Below, piece after piece: positions 34,540-54,672 of a stretch of DNA of 64,000 nucleotides. Within the stretch, counting starts at the first letter, position 1. The number at the start of each line of letters is the position of its first letter. The stretch lies in assembly GCA_006384855.1 (NCBI GenBank), contig VCJN01002036.1, positions 496,001 through 560,000 on the forward strand. Reading direction: 5' to 3'. Position numbers and translations under genes: made by a program. The notes under the pieces are model-generated. The model did no database searches. It had not been told where the DNA came from and saw only the letters and a program-made list of their open reading frames with translations. The stretch is from Tetraselmis striata. Its lineage: Eukaryota > Chlorophyta > Chlorodendrophyceae > Chlorodendrales > Chlorodendraceae.

Positions 34540-34815
34540 TCAACAAGGTACATTCCTTGTCCGCTCCGTTGAGCGGTCGTCTCGTATGCGAGAGGTCCCG
34601 TATTCGATTTCTGATCGATGTATTTCGGCAATATCGGCATGGCGTGTCCTGGCTGTCCCCGGTTGATGCATTAGCCCTTCAAGGTAAGAATGAGGCAATG
34701 GTCTAAGGGCTGCGCCATACCTACGACTGCAATTGACGCAAGAGGTCAAGTACAAGGGCGGCTTCGGCCGATGTCCCGGGGCAAACTTTACTTTTGCTTT
34801 TACCGGTATGCATTG
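34540..34815 (+). mobile_element. tRNA-derived SINE, copy 1
   Basis: This 270-bp block aligns with 40,400-40,680. The first 80 bp look like a tRNA: an A-box-like TTGAGCGG, an anticodon-stem-like CTCGTATGCGAG, then AGGTCCCGTATTCGATT as a B-box region. A shared non-tRNA body follows, with the words GGTTGATGCATTAGCCCTT, GAATGAGGCAAT, GGTCTAA and GCGGCTTCGG. Both copies end in AACTTTACT plus a T-rich tail. It needs a LINE partner for mobility, and none can be assigned. Confidence 0.7.
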
Positions 34816-35154
34816 ATATTCTACCGGCAGCGCGACCACAACCCCGAATGGTCGCTAGGGTACCTATACTCGCTCTAACGCTAAGGCTCCTTACTTGCTA
34901 TTAAAAACTACTTGCGCTACTCTAAAGTCGATGCAATCACATATCACCCTGCGGACATAAGACAGAATATCAAATAATTGTTTATAACATTACTTCTTCG
35001 TTAGTAGCCGCTTATTAGTTAATCGTCGCATGTAAGTATATATAATATTGAATTCGTTGACGCGTGACAACGACTGATGACAAGTCTCGTGGATTCGCTA
35101 GGACGAGTTACAGACATATGTCGAAGCATGTCTATAATCTTCAGGTGGGGGATT

Positions 35155-35270
35155 TGTGCGTTTCAGTACGATATGGTACGTGGCGATACGTGGTGGTACG
35201 TTACAATACGTGATGGTACGTTCCGATACGTGACAATACGTTGTGATATGTGGAGGTACGTGATGTTGTG
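35155..35270 (+). repeat. TACGTG-based minisatellite
   Basis: Units of about 10 bp (GATACGTGG, GGTACGTTA, AATACGTGAT, GGTACGTTCC ...) alternate some eleven times. TACGT is constant and the linker varies. Confidence 0.8.
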
Positions 35271-35308
35271 ACGTCGGCTGATGACGTGTCACCTATAGAA
35301 TCAATCTT

Positions 35309-35329
35309 GGGGGGGGGGGGGGGGGGGGG
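35309..35329 (+). repeat. G-homopolymer
   Basis: An uninterrupted run of about 20 G. Exact length is unreliable in sequencing. Confidence 0.85.
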
Positions 35330-35679
35330 CTCCGTACGTTTTCCCTCCTCGCCTATGGCTGTAAACATGCTTACATCAATGCTTTAACATATGCGCACTA
35401 AAAACAGAACTGAAAGCAACGTTGCCAACGAAATATTGCCAACGAAAGAGAGACATAAGCGTGAAACCAAGGGTCAAGCAGGAGGCAAGGTAGCCAAGAA
35501 CCAAGGAAGAGCCAAGAGAACCAGGAAGTCCCCAAGCTGCCAAGGAACCAAACGGTCAACGGAAGCACTGATGCCAAGGAACGACAAGAAAAACCGAAAG
35601 GGAAACTTGAAACCAATGGGGACCCCCCCGGGGTAGGCAACGAGATGCGGCGAGTCCGCTTGCAGCCGATGACCGGGGT

Positions 35680-36600
35680 CATAGCAACACATGCCGACGA
35701 GCGACGCGACGCAGGCGCAAGAGCACCATCACGTGCCGCGCGCGCCGCCGCGACCCCGCCAAGAACGTTGTTTGCATGTGCCATGCTATGAGCAAGGAGA
35801 AACGGCGGCGCCGTGAAGACAAGAACTGGCCGATTTCATGGCCAGTGTGCGTGTGGATAGCTTTCGCAAGCTCCACCAAGAAGGCCTCAGCGTGCGGGGC
35901 CAGCGAGCCGAACTCAAAGACGGCGAAAGGAACAAAGCGAAGCATGCCGAAGGCGTTTCGGACACCCTCGTCATACTTTTGGATTTTGTGGCGCTCTGCG
36001 GCCCGCAATGCAATCGTTGGATCCGAGCTTGACACGCCGAGGATAGGGGCAATGGTGGTATCGACAGCAACCGTGTTCCCGCGGATACCACCATACCCAA
36101 AAAGCCCAACATCGGCCGGCCGGCCGTATCTGCCCTTCGGAAGAGAAACAAGCACCGACGGGTCCCCGAGGATGTGGACAGTCACCCACGCCTAGGGAGG
36201 ACTTCACGTCGTGGCAAACGTCGGAAAGGTCATGTACCGCCCACTCGTGTGCGGCGTGATTGGAGTCGCCCCCAGAGCACAAGCCACGCACGTGATCAGC
36301 ATACGCGACCGCCTAAGCCGAAGGATTGAGTTCCACGCCAGCATCCTCAAAACGGGCCAGCATGCCTTGTACCTAGAAGGAGCAAAAAACACAAGGGCAT
36401 GGCTCGCCGAGAGAGAGGAAATGAGCCGCCGGAAGGCCAAATGGGCGGCAAGCGGCAATGCGGAACATGGAATCGTAGTAAGGGGAACGCTCACGGACTT
36501 CACCAAGGCGACCCTCACTTGGAGAATCAGTCACCAGGAACGCTGTCGCAGCGCGCAAGAATATGGCTGTTGTCGCTTTCATTGAACCTCTCTGCCAACT
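35680..36600 (-). mobile_element. LINE remnant, C-terminal part of ORF2
   Basis: On the minus strand, an open frame at 36,185-35,682 reads RYGRPADVGLFG, V-A-V-D-T-T-I-A-P, an AAERHKIQKY segment, FVPFAVFEFGSL and then HAEAFLVELAKAI. This is the pattern seen after the reverse transcriptase of many LINEs in algae and animals (RPAD..L, D-V-T-V-T, A...E..K..KY, F.P...E..G). Upstream on the same strand (to about 36,600), pieces that resemble the thumb and Cys-rich linker (CVACALGATP...HTSGRYM) lie in other frames. At least one frameshift therefore separates them from the main frame. The RT core itself is missing. The overlapping plus-strand frame at 36,211-36,585 is taken as a shadow, with some doubt. 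Confidence 0.6.
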
Positions 36601-36764
36601 TCGGCCCTGACTGTGTAAATCCCCACGCGGCATTCTCGGCATAACTTGACTCATCTGTGAAATGTACTACTGGGATTATTACCGGGATATAGCGATGACC
36701 TGTCCTGCTTTTGACGTACCGGGTACCTGAACTGTAGTGGGGATTATTACTACAGGTATTATGG

Positions 36765-37215
36765 AAATATAATTACATGAGCTAGCAGCAGAAGGCGATA
36801 TCGGAAATCACCAAAATAAAAGGCAATCAGAAAGGTCCTCTACATCGACTGCGGGGTGGAAGCAGTAACATGAGAAGACGCAGAGTGGGCACGAGCACAC
36901 GCCTCAGACTTGGCCATCTGCACACCGGCAGAGAGAATGCCGCCCAAGGTACCATGCACGCAAGCCGAGACCCGCTGCAACAGCCCCCGCCGTGTGCGCG
37001 ACAGGTGACGGCGGAACTCAGCAGGTTGGCCGGCGACAAAGTTTCGAAGTGCCTGAACGGATTGACCACGAAGAAAGCATGAGGTCGGGGCGGAAGGACT
37101 GCCAGGGAAGTTGCGCACAGCCAACAGCACCGCGAAGATGTAGACCACCGTCAAAGCGGACTTCCCGAGACGGCCGCGGTCCTCAACCACAAAAGGGTAG
37201 TACCGGTGAACACCC
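36765..37215 (-). repeat. Repeat family R, best-preserved copy
   Basis: On the minus strand an open frame from about 37,250 to 36,840 (136 codons) contains SALTVVYIFAVLLAVRNF (possible membrane segment), QALRNFVAGQPAEFRRHL, and ends with GILSAGVQMAKS, RAHSASSHV and a stop. The C-terminal text is shared with the copies at 1.43 kb and, less well, 0.8-1.1 kb. The family may therefore encode a real protein. No domain recognised. Confidence 0.6.
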
Positions 37216-37599
37216 TGCACTGGGGCGGAAGACGCCCGGTCCGCTGCCAACTTAGCATGTTCCGCCTCGGTCGCCGCGATTCCCGGGATGCACTAGCGGG
37301 GGTCGTTGCTCCAAGTTGGGGTCGTGGAGGACACGCACGCGAAGTCGATCATGTAATCGCACGCTGCCCCCCCCCACCCCGCCAGCGTCAGGTCCGACGG
37401 CCGCGAGCGGTCCGCTGGGCGCAGCCCACTCGTCTCAAGGGTCAAGTCGCCGGCTCCCGAGCGGTCCCGGTCAAGCACCGCCCCCGCATCAATTGCCACA
37501 GATGCCCACAGATTCTTCAAAGCGGTATGCATGCGGTGCTTGTAGTTCGCTACCTCGAGATCATATATTTACAAACATGGGCAGTCACGAGGGCGGTAT

Positions 37600-37720
37600 T
37601 ATGGAAATCAATTGTGGTTACATTAAGTTAATACTTACATGAGCGAGCAGCAGAAGGCGATATCAGGAAATCACCAAAAAAAAAGGGCAATTGGAAAGGT
37701 CCTCTACAGCGACTGCGAGG
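37600..37720 (-). repeat. Repeat family R, terminal fragment
   Basis: It matches the 36,755-36,850 end of the best copy (ACATGAGC..GCAGCAGAAGGCGATATC, then GGAAATCACCAAA). It lies about 840 bp downstream in direct orientation, so the pair could bound one element. It is followed by TTACATTAATCGTTAC, also seen beside copy 1 near 712-727. Confidence 0.6.
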
Positions 37721-38189
37721 TTAATCCTTACATTAATCGTTACATTGCTTACATTAATCCTTGGTCGCCACACACAGACGGAGCGCGTCACCTCGCTCGG
37801 CGGGGTGCCCCCTGACGATACTGGTAGTTGTTATTTCGTCAGCACTGCGCCGCCCCTATTGCCACTACCTCATCGTCAGTAGTCGCGACACATTCCGACG
37901 CGTTACCCGTGCTAGCCCCAGCAACTTGTTCGACCCGCCTTCAGAGAAGACTTACACAGCCTACGGCGTGGGACAGATTACGGGGAGCACGAACGGAAGC
38001 CACAGGCGGTACATCCCCGGTGTTCGGACTGGGGTGCAGATTCGCTTTTACAGAACACGACACGTCAGCCTTCCAGGGCGCGTCAGCCGATAACCGCGGT
38101 GACATCGAAGCCGACAACCATTCGCCTCCCCCCCCCTGCCCCCCCGCTTTCGACGGCTGCAAGATCCCAGCTCCGCGAATCCATCGACA
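37721..38189. other. Spacer, no gene recognised
   Basis: Begins with a TTACATTAATCC-type short repeat at 37,726-37,765. The rest has overlapping frames without domains. Confidence 0.4.
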
Positions 38190-38366
38190 ATGAAATTCAA
38201 CCTGGAGCTGGCTCTGAAGCGGCTGATCGAGCGCTTCAACCCACTCGTCAACTGCTCCGAGACGAAGGTCGCCGGCGTGGAGATGCAGATGACCACACTG
38301 TCCCGCGGGCCCAGCGGGGCGGTCGCGGCGGCATGCGAGGGGTCCCTGGCGCATACCGCGCAGTAA
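38190..38366 (+). CDS. Small hypothetical protein (58 residues)
   Basis: A short frame that starts MKFNLELALKRLIERFNP and ends AHTAQ, with a leading amphipathic helix and balanced composition. That stands out from the Arg/Pro-rich shadow frames around it. No family recognised and no partner exon found. It could be a small gene, an exon or a gene fragment carried by a repeat. It lies about 800 bp downstream of the PEX6 stop, on the opposite strand. Confidence 0.3.
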   Translation: MKFNLELALKRLIERFNPLVNCSETKVAGVEMQMTTLSRGPSGAVAAACEGSLAHTAQ

Positions 38367-39141
38367 AGCGCTCCTTCGCCTACTCGGCTCGCGCTGATTT
38401 GCATCGGCATCGGGGCTGGCTCGACCGAGGAGCGCAGTTTGTATGCGGGACGTGCCACATTGGCGCACCGCGGCGAGAAGCGTGCACTGGCCACTGGAGC
38501 GACGACGACAGAAGCCGCGCAGTCGGATTCGGCCGACCGCCGGCGACGTTTCACAACCGAGGGGACGGCGAGCGGCTTGTTAAGACGTGAATTATATAAG
38601 GATCAGATGCGTCCCGGCAAGCATGTAGTTGCCACGGGGTGGCACAGTAGCAGCACCCCTGACCGGAAACCGATAGCTGCAAGCACATTTTCCATTATTT
38701 TCGCCGGCGCGTGAGACTCCGCGGCACGACCACGCGAGTGGCGACGGCTGCCGGAAGGCCAGTCGCTACGAGTACTGTGGCTTACCATGGGACGGCAAGT
38801 GTCATCACGAGAAGTCGGGGCAGGAAGGGGCTAAGGGTGGAGGCTGGCAGTGCTTGCCGGCCTCCTGCTGCCCCTTTGATGTATACCAGTGTACATGCCA
38901 TTCTGGAATCACAGAAAGAAAGTTGCCGAAAACAGCACAGCGGCTCGTCGGCTCCTTTGTTTTTGCACCACAACACAACATTGCCACCAAGCTCAGTTTG
39001 AGGCAGCAACGCGCGCTAACACTCGCTTTTCTAGGTGGGAACTGGAATACGAACATGGAAATGCACAAACACCTGCACGAGAGGAAAGGCACAAGTTGCT
39101 ACACCACGAAGCAGCCAAGCCCCACGCTGATGTGGACATCT
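38367..39141. other. PEX6 3' flank
   Basis: No gene recognised. It should contain the 3' UTR of PEX6 (minus strand). No TGTAA on that strand could be placed close to the stop. Confidence 0.4.
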
Positions 39142-49335
<10,194 letters not shown>

Positions 49336-50359
49336 CTCGGCCGCGGGCTGGATGGCAGCGCACAGGGGTCAGATGCTTGGGCTATTAGCCCGCTGCTAAT
49401 AGGTCCGCCGCCTGCCTGGTGCAGTCCGTTCGCTGAAGCCGCGATGTTCGCGGCGGAGGGTGTGCGGCTCGGCAACTGCCCTGCTGGTTCTTTGTCCCCA
49501 TAAAGAGATGCCATCTATACAAGGTAGTATTATTCCCCACTTCATTATCATTATTATCTTTAAATATCAGCATCACATTCGTGCGTCATCGCTTCTGCGT
49601 GCCGCCTTCTATGCTCTCCAGCAGCAGACGAGGGCGGCGATACGGCCGCGCGCAAAACTAAAGTGACTAAATTTTGTGAAGCAGTATATAAAATGGGCGG
49701 TGATATGATACATGTGATATATATCATATATCATTCGATGCCGCCGCGCGCGCTACTAAATATATGTTAAGACCATGTACGAAAATGTGTACACACACGG
49801 CATTATTTTGCCTGTGTATATGTTAAGACCCATATGAAAACGTCACACATGTGCACATGTGTCATGTTGCTTTTGACACATGTGCACTACATGTGTTGCC
49901 TCGTGACACAACTTCACATGTGTCAAAATCAAAACGGCACATATGCACATGTGCTAGCACATGTACACATATGTCATTTTTCCGGCTGATCACGACACAT
50001 TTGCACATGAGGCATGAACAGTATGGCTAATGTAGTGCATATGTGTGGCCCGACACGCGACACATGTACACTACATGTGTCATTTTCGAGTGTGAGATAA
50101 GACACATATGAACATATGTTCATTTTCGTCCGCGGAATTCGAGCGTGGGGTTTGAATTTAGAATTATTGAAATATAAATATTCCAGAAGGCATAAATTAA
50201 TTATTTAAGCATGCCGGCCACCCGTTTAATGCCCTTACAATGTATTAATAAGGCACTACAAAGCAACATCAGCCAGCAATGTACCAAAGGATGTCGTCAG
50301 CAGTTAGACAATGGCAAAGTTAGTGTTGGCGGGTGTCATATCATTACATTGCTGCGCAA
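49336..50359. other. PEX6 5' flank
   Basis: No gene recognised on either strand. The PEX6 promoter should lie here. The second half is the palindromic CACATGTG tract, listed separately. Confidence 0.45.
49835..50125. repeat. Cluster of CACATGTG palindromes
   Basis: ACACATGTGCAC, CACATGTGTC, CACATATGCACATGTG and similar words recur about ten times in some 290 bp, often as nested palindromes of 20-30 bp at spacings near 45 bp. CACATGTG is also a double E-box core. It could be a decayed satellite or a transcription-factor site cluster upstream of PEX6. Confidence 0.65.
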
Positions 50360-51050
50360 TACTTTAGGACACGGACAAGGTCAAAACTTGGCTAGTGGAA
50401 GCACCCTCGTCGTAAATGTTCTCAAATTTACTGTTGCCGTTGTGACACTGGGAATTGCCTTTCCTGCGTGGTTTACGGCATGTACATACATTGGTTCTGC
50501 ACGGACCCTTGCAACTACACCTCAACATACCCTGGCCAACAAATAGGGATACAGAAGCCGAAGCATTGCGCACTGATATATGTTTCTAGTTGGCTTTCTC
50601 TCGTCATTGTTCAAGCACACCCTGAATCCCGTGTTGCGCTCGGACACTGTCATGCACATGATCAATATCCCCGTGGCCAAAAGTTGGCTTTATGACTCCA
50701 GCCTTGGTCGCAAGCCTGAAATGGCCATGCTCAGTCACCTAAAACACTAGTACAAAGCCATGATATGTCACACACCGGGTCCCACTAAATCAAAACCACA
50801 AGCATATAGTACGTAGGCAATGCCGTACCAAAAATGCATTTACATAGACATAGGGCTTGTTACCTCGATGACGATGCACACCAAGCATTGTGCATCTGGC
50901 TTGGAGCGGTCGACGCTTGGAATTGGGATACGGACGACATCGCCAACCAATGGTGCTTGCCCATGACGTGCAGCCACTCTGGTCCGCATTGCTATGGCTT
51001 GCTTGGCCTGAGCGGCGGCACACCTTACCATGATGGCTTGGCGCTATGGC
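50360..51050 (-). mobile_element. Integrase-type transposon tail, remnant (fossil)
   Basis: On the minus strand, 51,030-50,840 reads a segment like the post-integrase domain of KRBA2/GINGER-type transposons (LVGDVVRIPIPSVDRSK, then a C-I-V-I-E-V strand). About 270 bp further on comes the Cys-rich tail expected there (RCSCKGPCRTNVCTCRKPRR, near 50,400-50,530). Order and spacing fit the C-terminus of one such protein. The catalytic core was not identified with confidence upstream (51.1-52 kb). The element is broken, with several breaks, and probably old. Confidence 0.5.
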
Positions 51051-53072
51051 GTGTCTGCGACGTCCGGGTCTAATTGGACAGACCGCTCCCGTGACCTTTT
51101 TCTGTCGTACTAGGGGCAGCCATGTTGCTGCATTGTGTTATTGGGTCTGTGTCCATGGTCCCGTAGGCAAATGATGAAAGTGTAGCCGGAGCATGAGCCC
51201 GGAGCATAGAGCCGGCATGTCATGCTGTCGCGGACTGCAAGGCTGCGGCGGGATGTGCCGGCGTTACGGGTTGAAAAAAAGTCACATAAAATAGCGGTAG
51301 TGCGGGCGGCGGGCGTTGCACACTGTGCCATCTCTGCGGCATCGCTCGCTTGACATGGCCAGCCCGTGCGAAGCTAGACGTCGCCGTGTGGTGAGCTACC
51401 TCCTAGATTATTTTTAGCCCAGTGCTCGGAACTAGGGTGATACGGCCCATGCGAGATGAGTTGGTCGCCGCATCCTGGCGGGTGAGGGTGAATGACATGT
51501 GACAGGATGGCCCCATTGGCCGTTTCCGAGTGCTAATTGCGCCGAATTCTCGGTCGGTACGGAGTGCCGTTCGTTTGTGCGGAGCGTTGGTGCACGAATT
51601 GTGACGGAGAGCTGGATCCTTTGGAGCTATGGCATGCTACGTGTACGCATGGTCTACGCCTGCGGGGATCAAGGTAGCCGAAGTGGGCATGCCTCGAATG
51701 GATGCCTACAGCGCGTTACTTACTTCTTCACATAACTGGTCGGGTGCCCGCCCCCGTCAGAGTTGGTGGTCAGGTCGGCATACATGTTGCTGCCTCTCTC
51801 TTCGACTTATTAGACGAGAACACTTCTTTAAGAGTGCGAGCCCCCCCTCCTCCATGTTGCTCTCATAACGGGCCATGGTAGCTGATAACACATAGTCTTC
51901 GGGAAAAACGCAAAGGGGGTGTGGCGTAGCGTGCTGTGGTAGCAAGGTGGAGCCGGAGCTAGGTGTGATGTCGCACTTATGCTCAGTTTGCCCCTCGATG
52001 CTCCGCTACACGTGTAGCTTTGCGCTGCTGTGCATGGCCCTTCCACCTAATGTGTGCTCCTTCCGTCCCCGTGGCCTATTCATGCGCAACGCCCCGAGCG
52101 ATGTTTCCGACAGCTCCTGTCTGTCTGTTGCTTTGTTTATACATCAATACATCAATGTATTTGGCCCAGCGACGTTCCACGGCGTTCACGCTTTGTCACG
52201 CTGTGATCAGTGGCAGTTGTGACAACACTTATTTCTTATTTAAGCAAATGTTACAATGCACGTGCGTGCTTCATATCACCGCCGTCTTCGTCGTCTTCGT
52301 CGTACCCAGGTACCGGTACCGGGAGCGACTGCAAAGTACCGTACTGCAGTACTGCAGTACTCGTTGTACAGAGAAGCCATCTGCTGCGCTCTGTCGCCCG
52401 CATATTATTATCCGCACGCGCACTTGCGTCGATCGGAGAGCGCGGATCGGCGCGCGGCGCAACTACAGGGTACCGCGGGCGCGGACGCGTCATCCGCTGC
52501 GGCAGCATCGGCCCGTCGCCTCCTCTCCGCGAAAGCTCCGCCAGCGCGTCATCAGCGCGCAACAGCAAGGACGCAACAGGAACAACCGGCTCGCAAGCAC
52601 CTACAGCGACCGCCTCGGCAAACGTGAAACGTCGCAGATTCATACCAGGACAGCCTTGAAGCATTCACCCATCAAGCAGCCCTCTGACGGTTGGCGGTGG
52701 GCGCGTCACTATTTCAACGTACTACAGGTATTTCCACTGGGTACCCGCTCGTCGTTATTATTTTTGTTCATCGGAAGACGTCACCCGTAGCCGGCTCGCT
52801 TTGTATACCCCCCCTCCCGGCTCCCCGCGCGTGCCCTTGGTTGCCAGCTGGGGGACCCGCCACTTTGCCACACCTTCTTCTTGCTGAGAGTGGATGTCTG
52901 TGCCCCCCCTCCTCCCCGCGCGCGCTGTTTCACGGGCTCATCAGATCGCTCCGCCGAGCAGGGACAGCTCGACGAGTACCACTCGAGGTGGACGAGAGCT
53001 TTGCACTGCCTCGTCGATAACATTCAAAGTATAACACCCCGCACCAATCTGCGTCGAGGCACTGCACCAGGC
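51051..53072. other. Region between transposon tail and USP gene
   Basis: 51.1-52.0 kb may contain further decayed transposon text. 52.2-52.7 kb is GC-rich with overlapping frames on both strands and a palindromic GTACCGGTACC/GTACTGCAGTACTGCAGTAC stretch near 52,310-52,355. No host gene was recognised. The USP promoter and leader should lie in the last few hundred bases. Confidence 0.4.
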
Positions 53073-54633
53073 ATGATTCGCTGCGTCCTGCGCGCGACCA
53101 GCGGGCGCTCCAGCCTGCGGTCGATGCTCGCCGTCGGCGGTCACTCAAGCGGTGGTGGGCAATGCCTGCCGCAGCCGCAGCCGCAGCCGCGCCTTCGTCG
53201 CCAACACCTGCGCCCTCAGCTGCGCGCCATCAGCGCGTCGGCGGCGGCTGGCGCGGGCGGCATCAGCCGGCGCGCGCTTGTGCTGCCGGTGGATCACTCG
53301 CAGGTACGCCCGACCCGACCGGGACCCCCCTTCGCCCCGCTTGTTGTGCTACCGACATGGGAGGGTTGAACGCGCGCAGGTTGGGCTGTCTCTTATTGGG
53401 CTGGTCGCTGCTTTTCACTTTTCGCCCTCGGGACAGAACTGGCAACAGTAGAACCCTGGGATCGCCTCTATGGCAGACTCATTAGGCAGCTATCCAGTTT
53501 CGGAAAGTCACGTGAAGGCGACCGCTCCGTTATCAAGTTAAGTTGAAAGGCATGTCACGCGACTGATTGGAGATCATTGACGGAATGAGGACGGCTAATG
53601 CTGCCGGAGCAGGACTCGGAATTTGCGGTGGACTGGGCGCTGGGCAACCTGTACCGCACCGGCGACGTCCTGCACCTGCTACATTGCATCCCCGCCAACT
53701 CCGGCGGCCGCACCACCTTCAGCGACGGCGTCAACGAGCAGCTGGTCACCGTGGACACCGCCAGCGGCGCGGACGCCATCATCAAGCAGCGGCACTGGGC
53801 CATCATGGACGCGGTGCGCAAGCAGTTCGAGGCCAAGCTGCTGGCGGCAGCCGTGCCGGCGGAGGACCTGGTGTATGACATCGTCCAGGAGCGGCGGCCG
53901 GACGTGACGGTCTCCGGCATGTTTGGGGTGCGGCGCTGCAGGAGGCGCTTGCCGCCTCAGGCGGGCATCGCCTCGTTGCCTGGCCCCCCTCTGCCTGTCT
54001 CTTTCTGTCTCTTTCCCCCTTCCCCCCTCTCTCTCTCAAGATGAAATCAAATCCAACACTCGCGGCCTTGCTCCAATGCCAGATGTGGGCTGACCGTTGC
54101 CTGGCGTCCGCGGGGTAGATGACGGCGCTCGTGCAAGACGTGATCCCGCCAGAGGTGGGCAATGCAGGCGAGAGCTTCGAGACGGCGGGCATGGTGGGCG
54201 ACGCGATCGTGCTGAAGGCGGAGGAAGTGGATGCGGCGGCGGTGGTGATGGCCAGCCACGGCAAGAGCTCCCTCGCCGAGTTCTTCCTGGGCTCCATCAC
54301 CAACTTTTGCACCCACCACTGCACGCAGCCGGTGAACCCCCCCCCCCAAACCACCACACGCACGCACGCACGCTAACGGCGCATGTTAGCTCCTGGGATT
54401 GAGGCTTTTGGATCAGTCGCCGCTTACAGCAATCTACCCGGCACACTCAATACAGACGAGTATCCCAAGAATACCGCAGCGCATAATGCTAGCTGATGAT
54501 ACACGAAATACGGTATGTATATATAAGTGGTATTGTATGGCATCAGCTCTATATATGTATATATGTATTATATATGTGTGCATTATATATACATATATAT
54601 ACATGTATGTGTATATTAATATATATTTACATT

Positions 54634-54672
<39 letters not shown>

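Noticed and set aside
34540-34620. Functional tRNA gene
   Set aside because: The arms do not pair fully and the same head recurs at 40.4 kb with a common body, so it is a SINE head.
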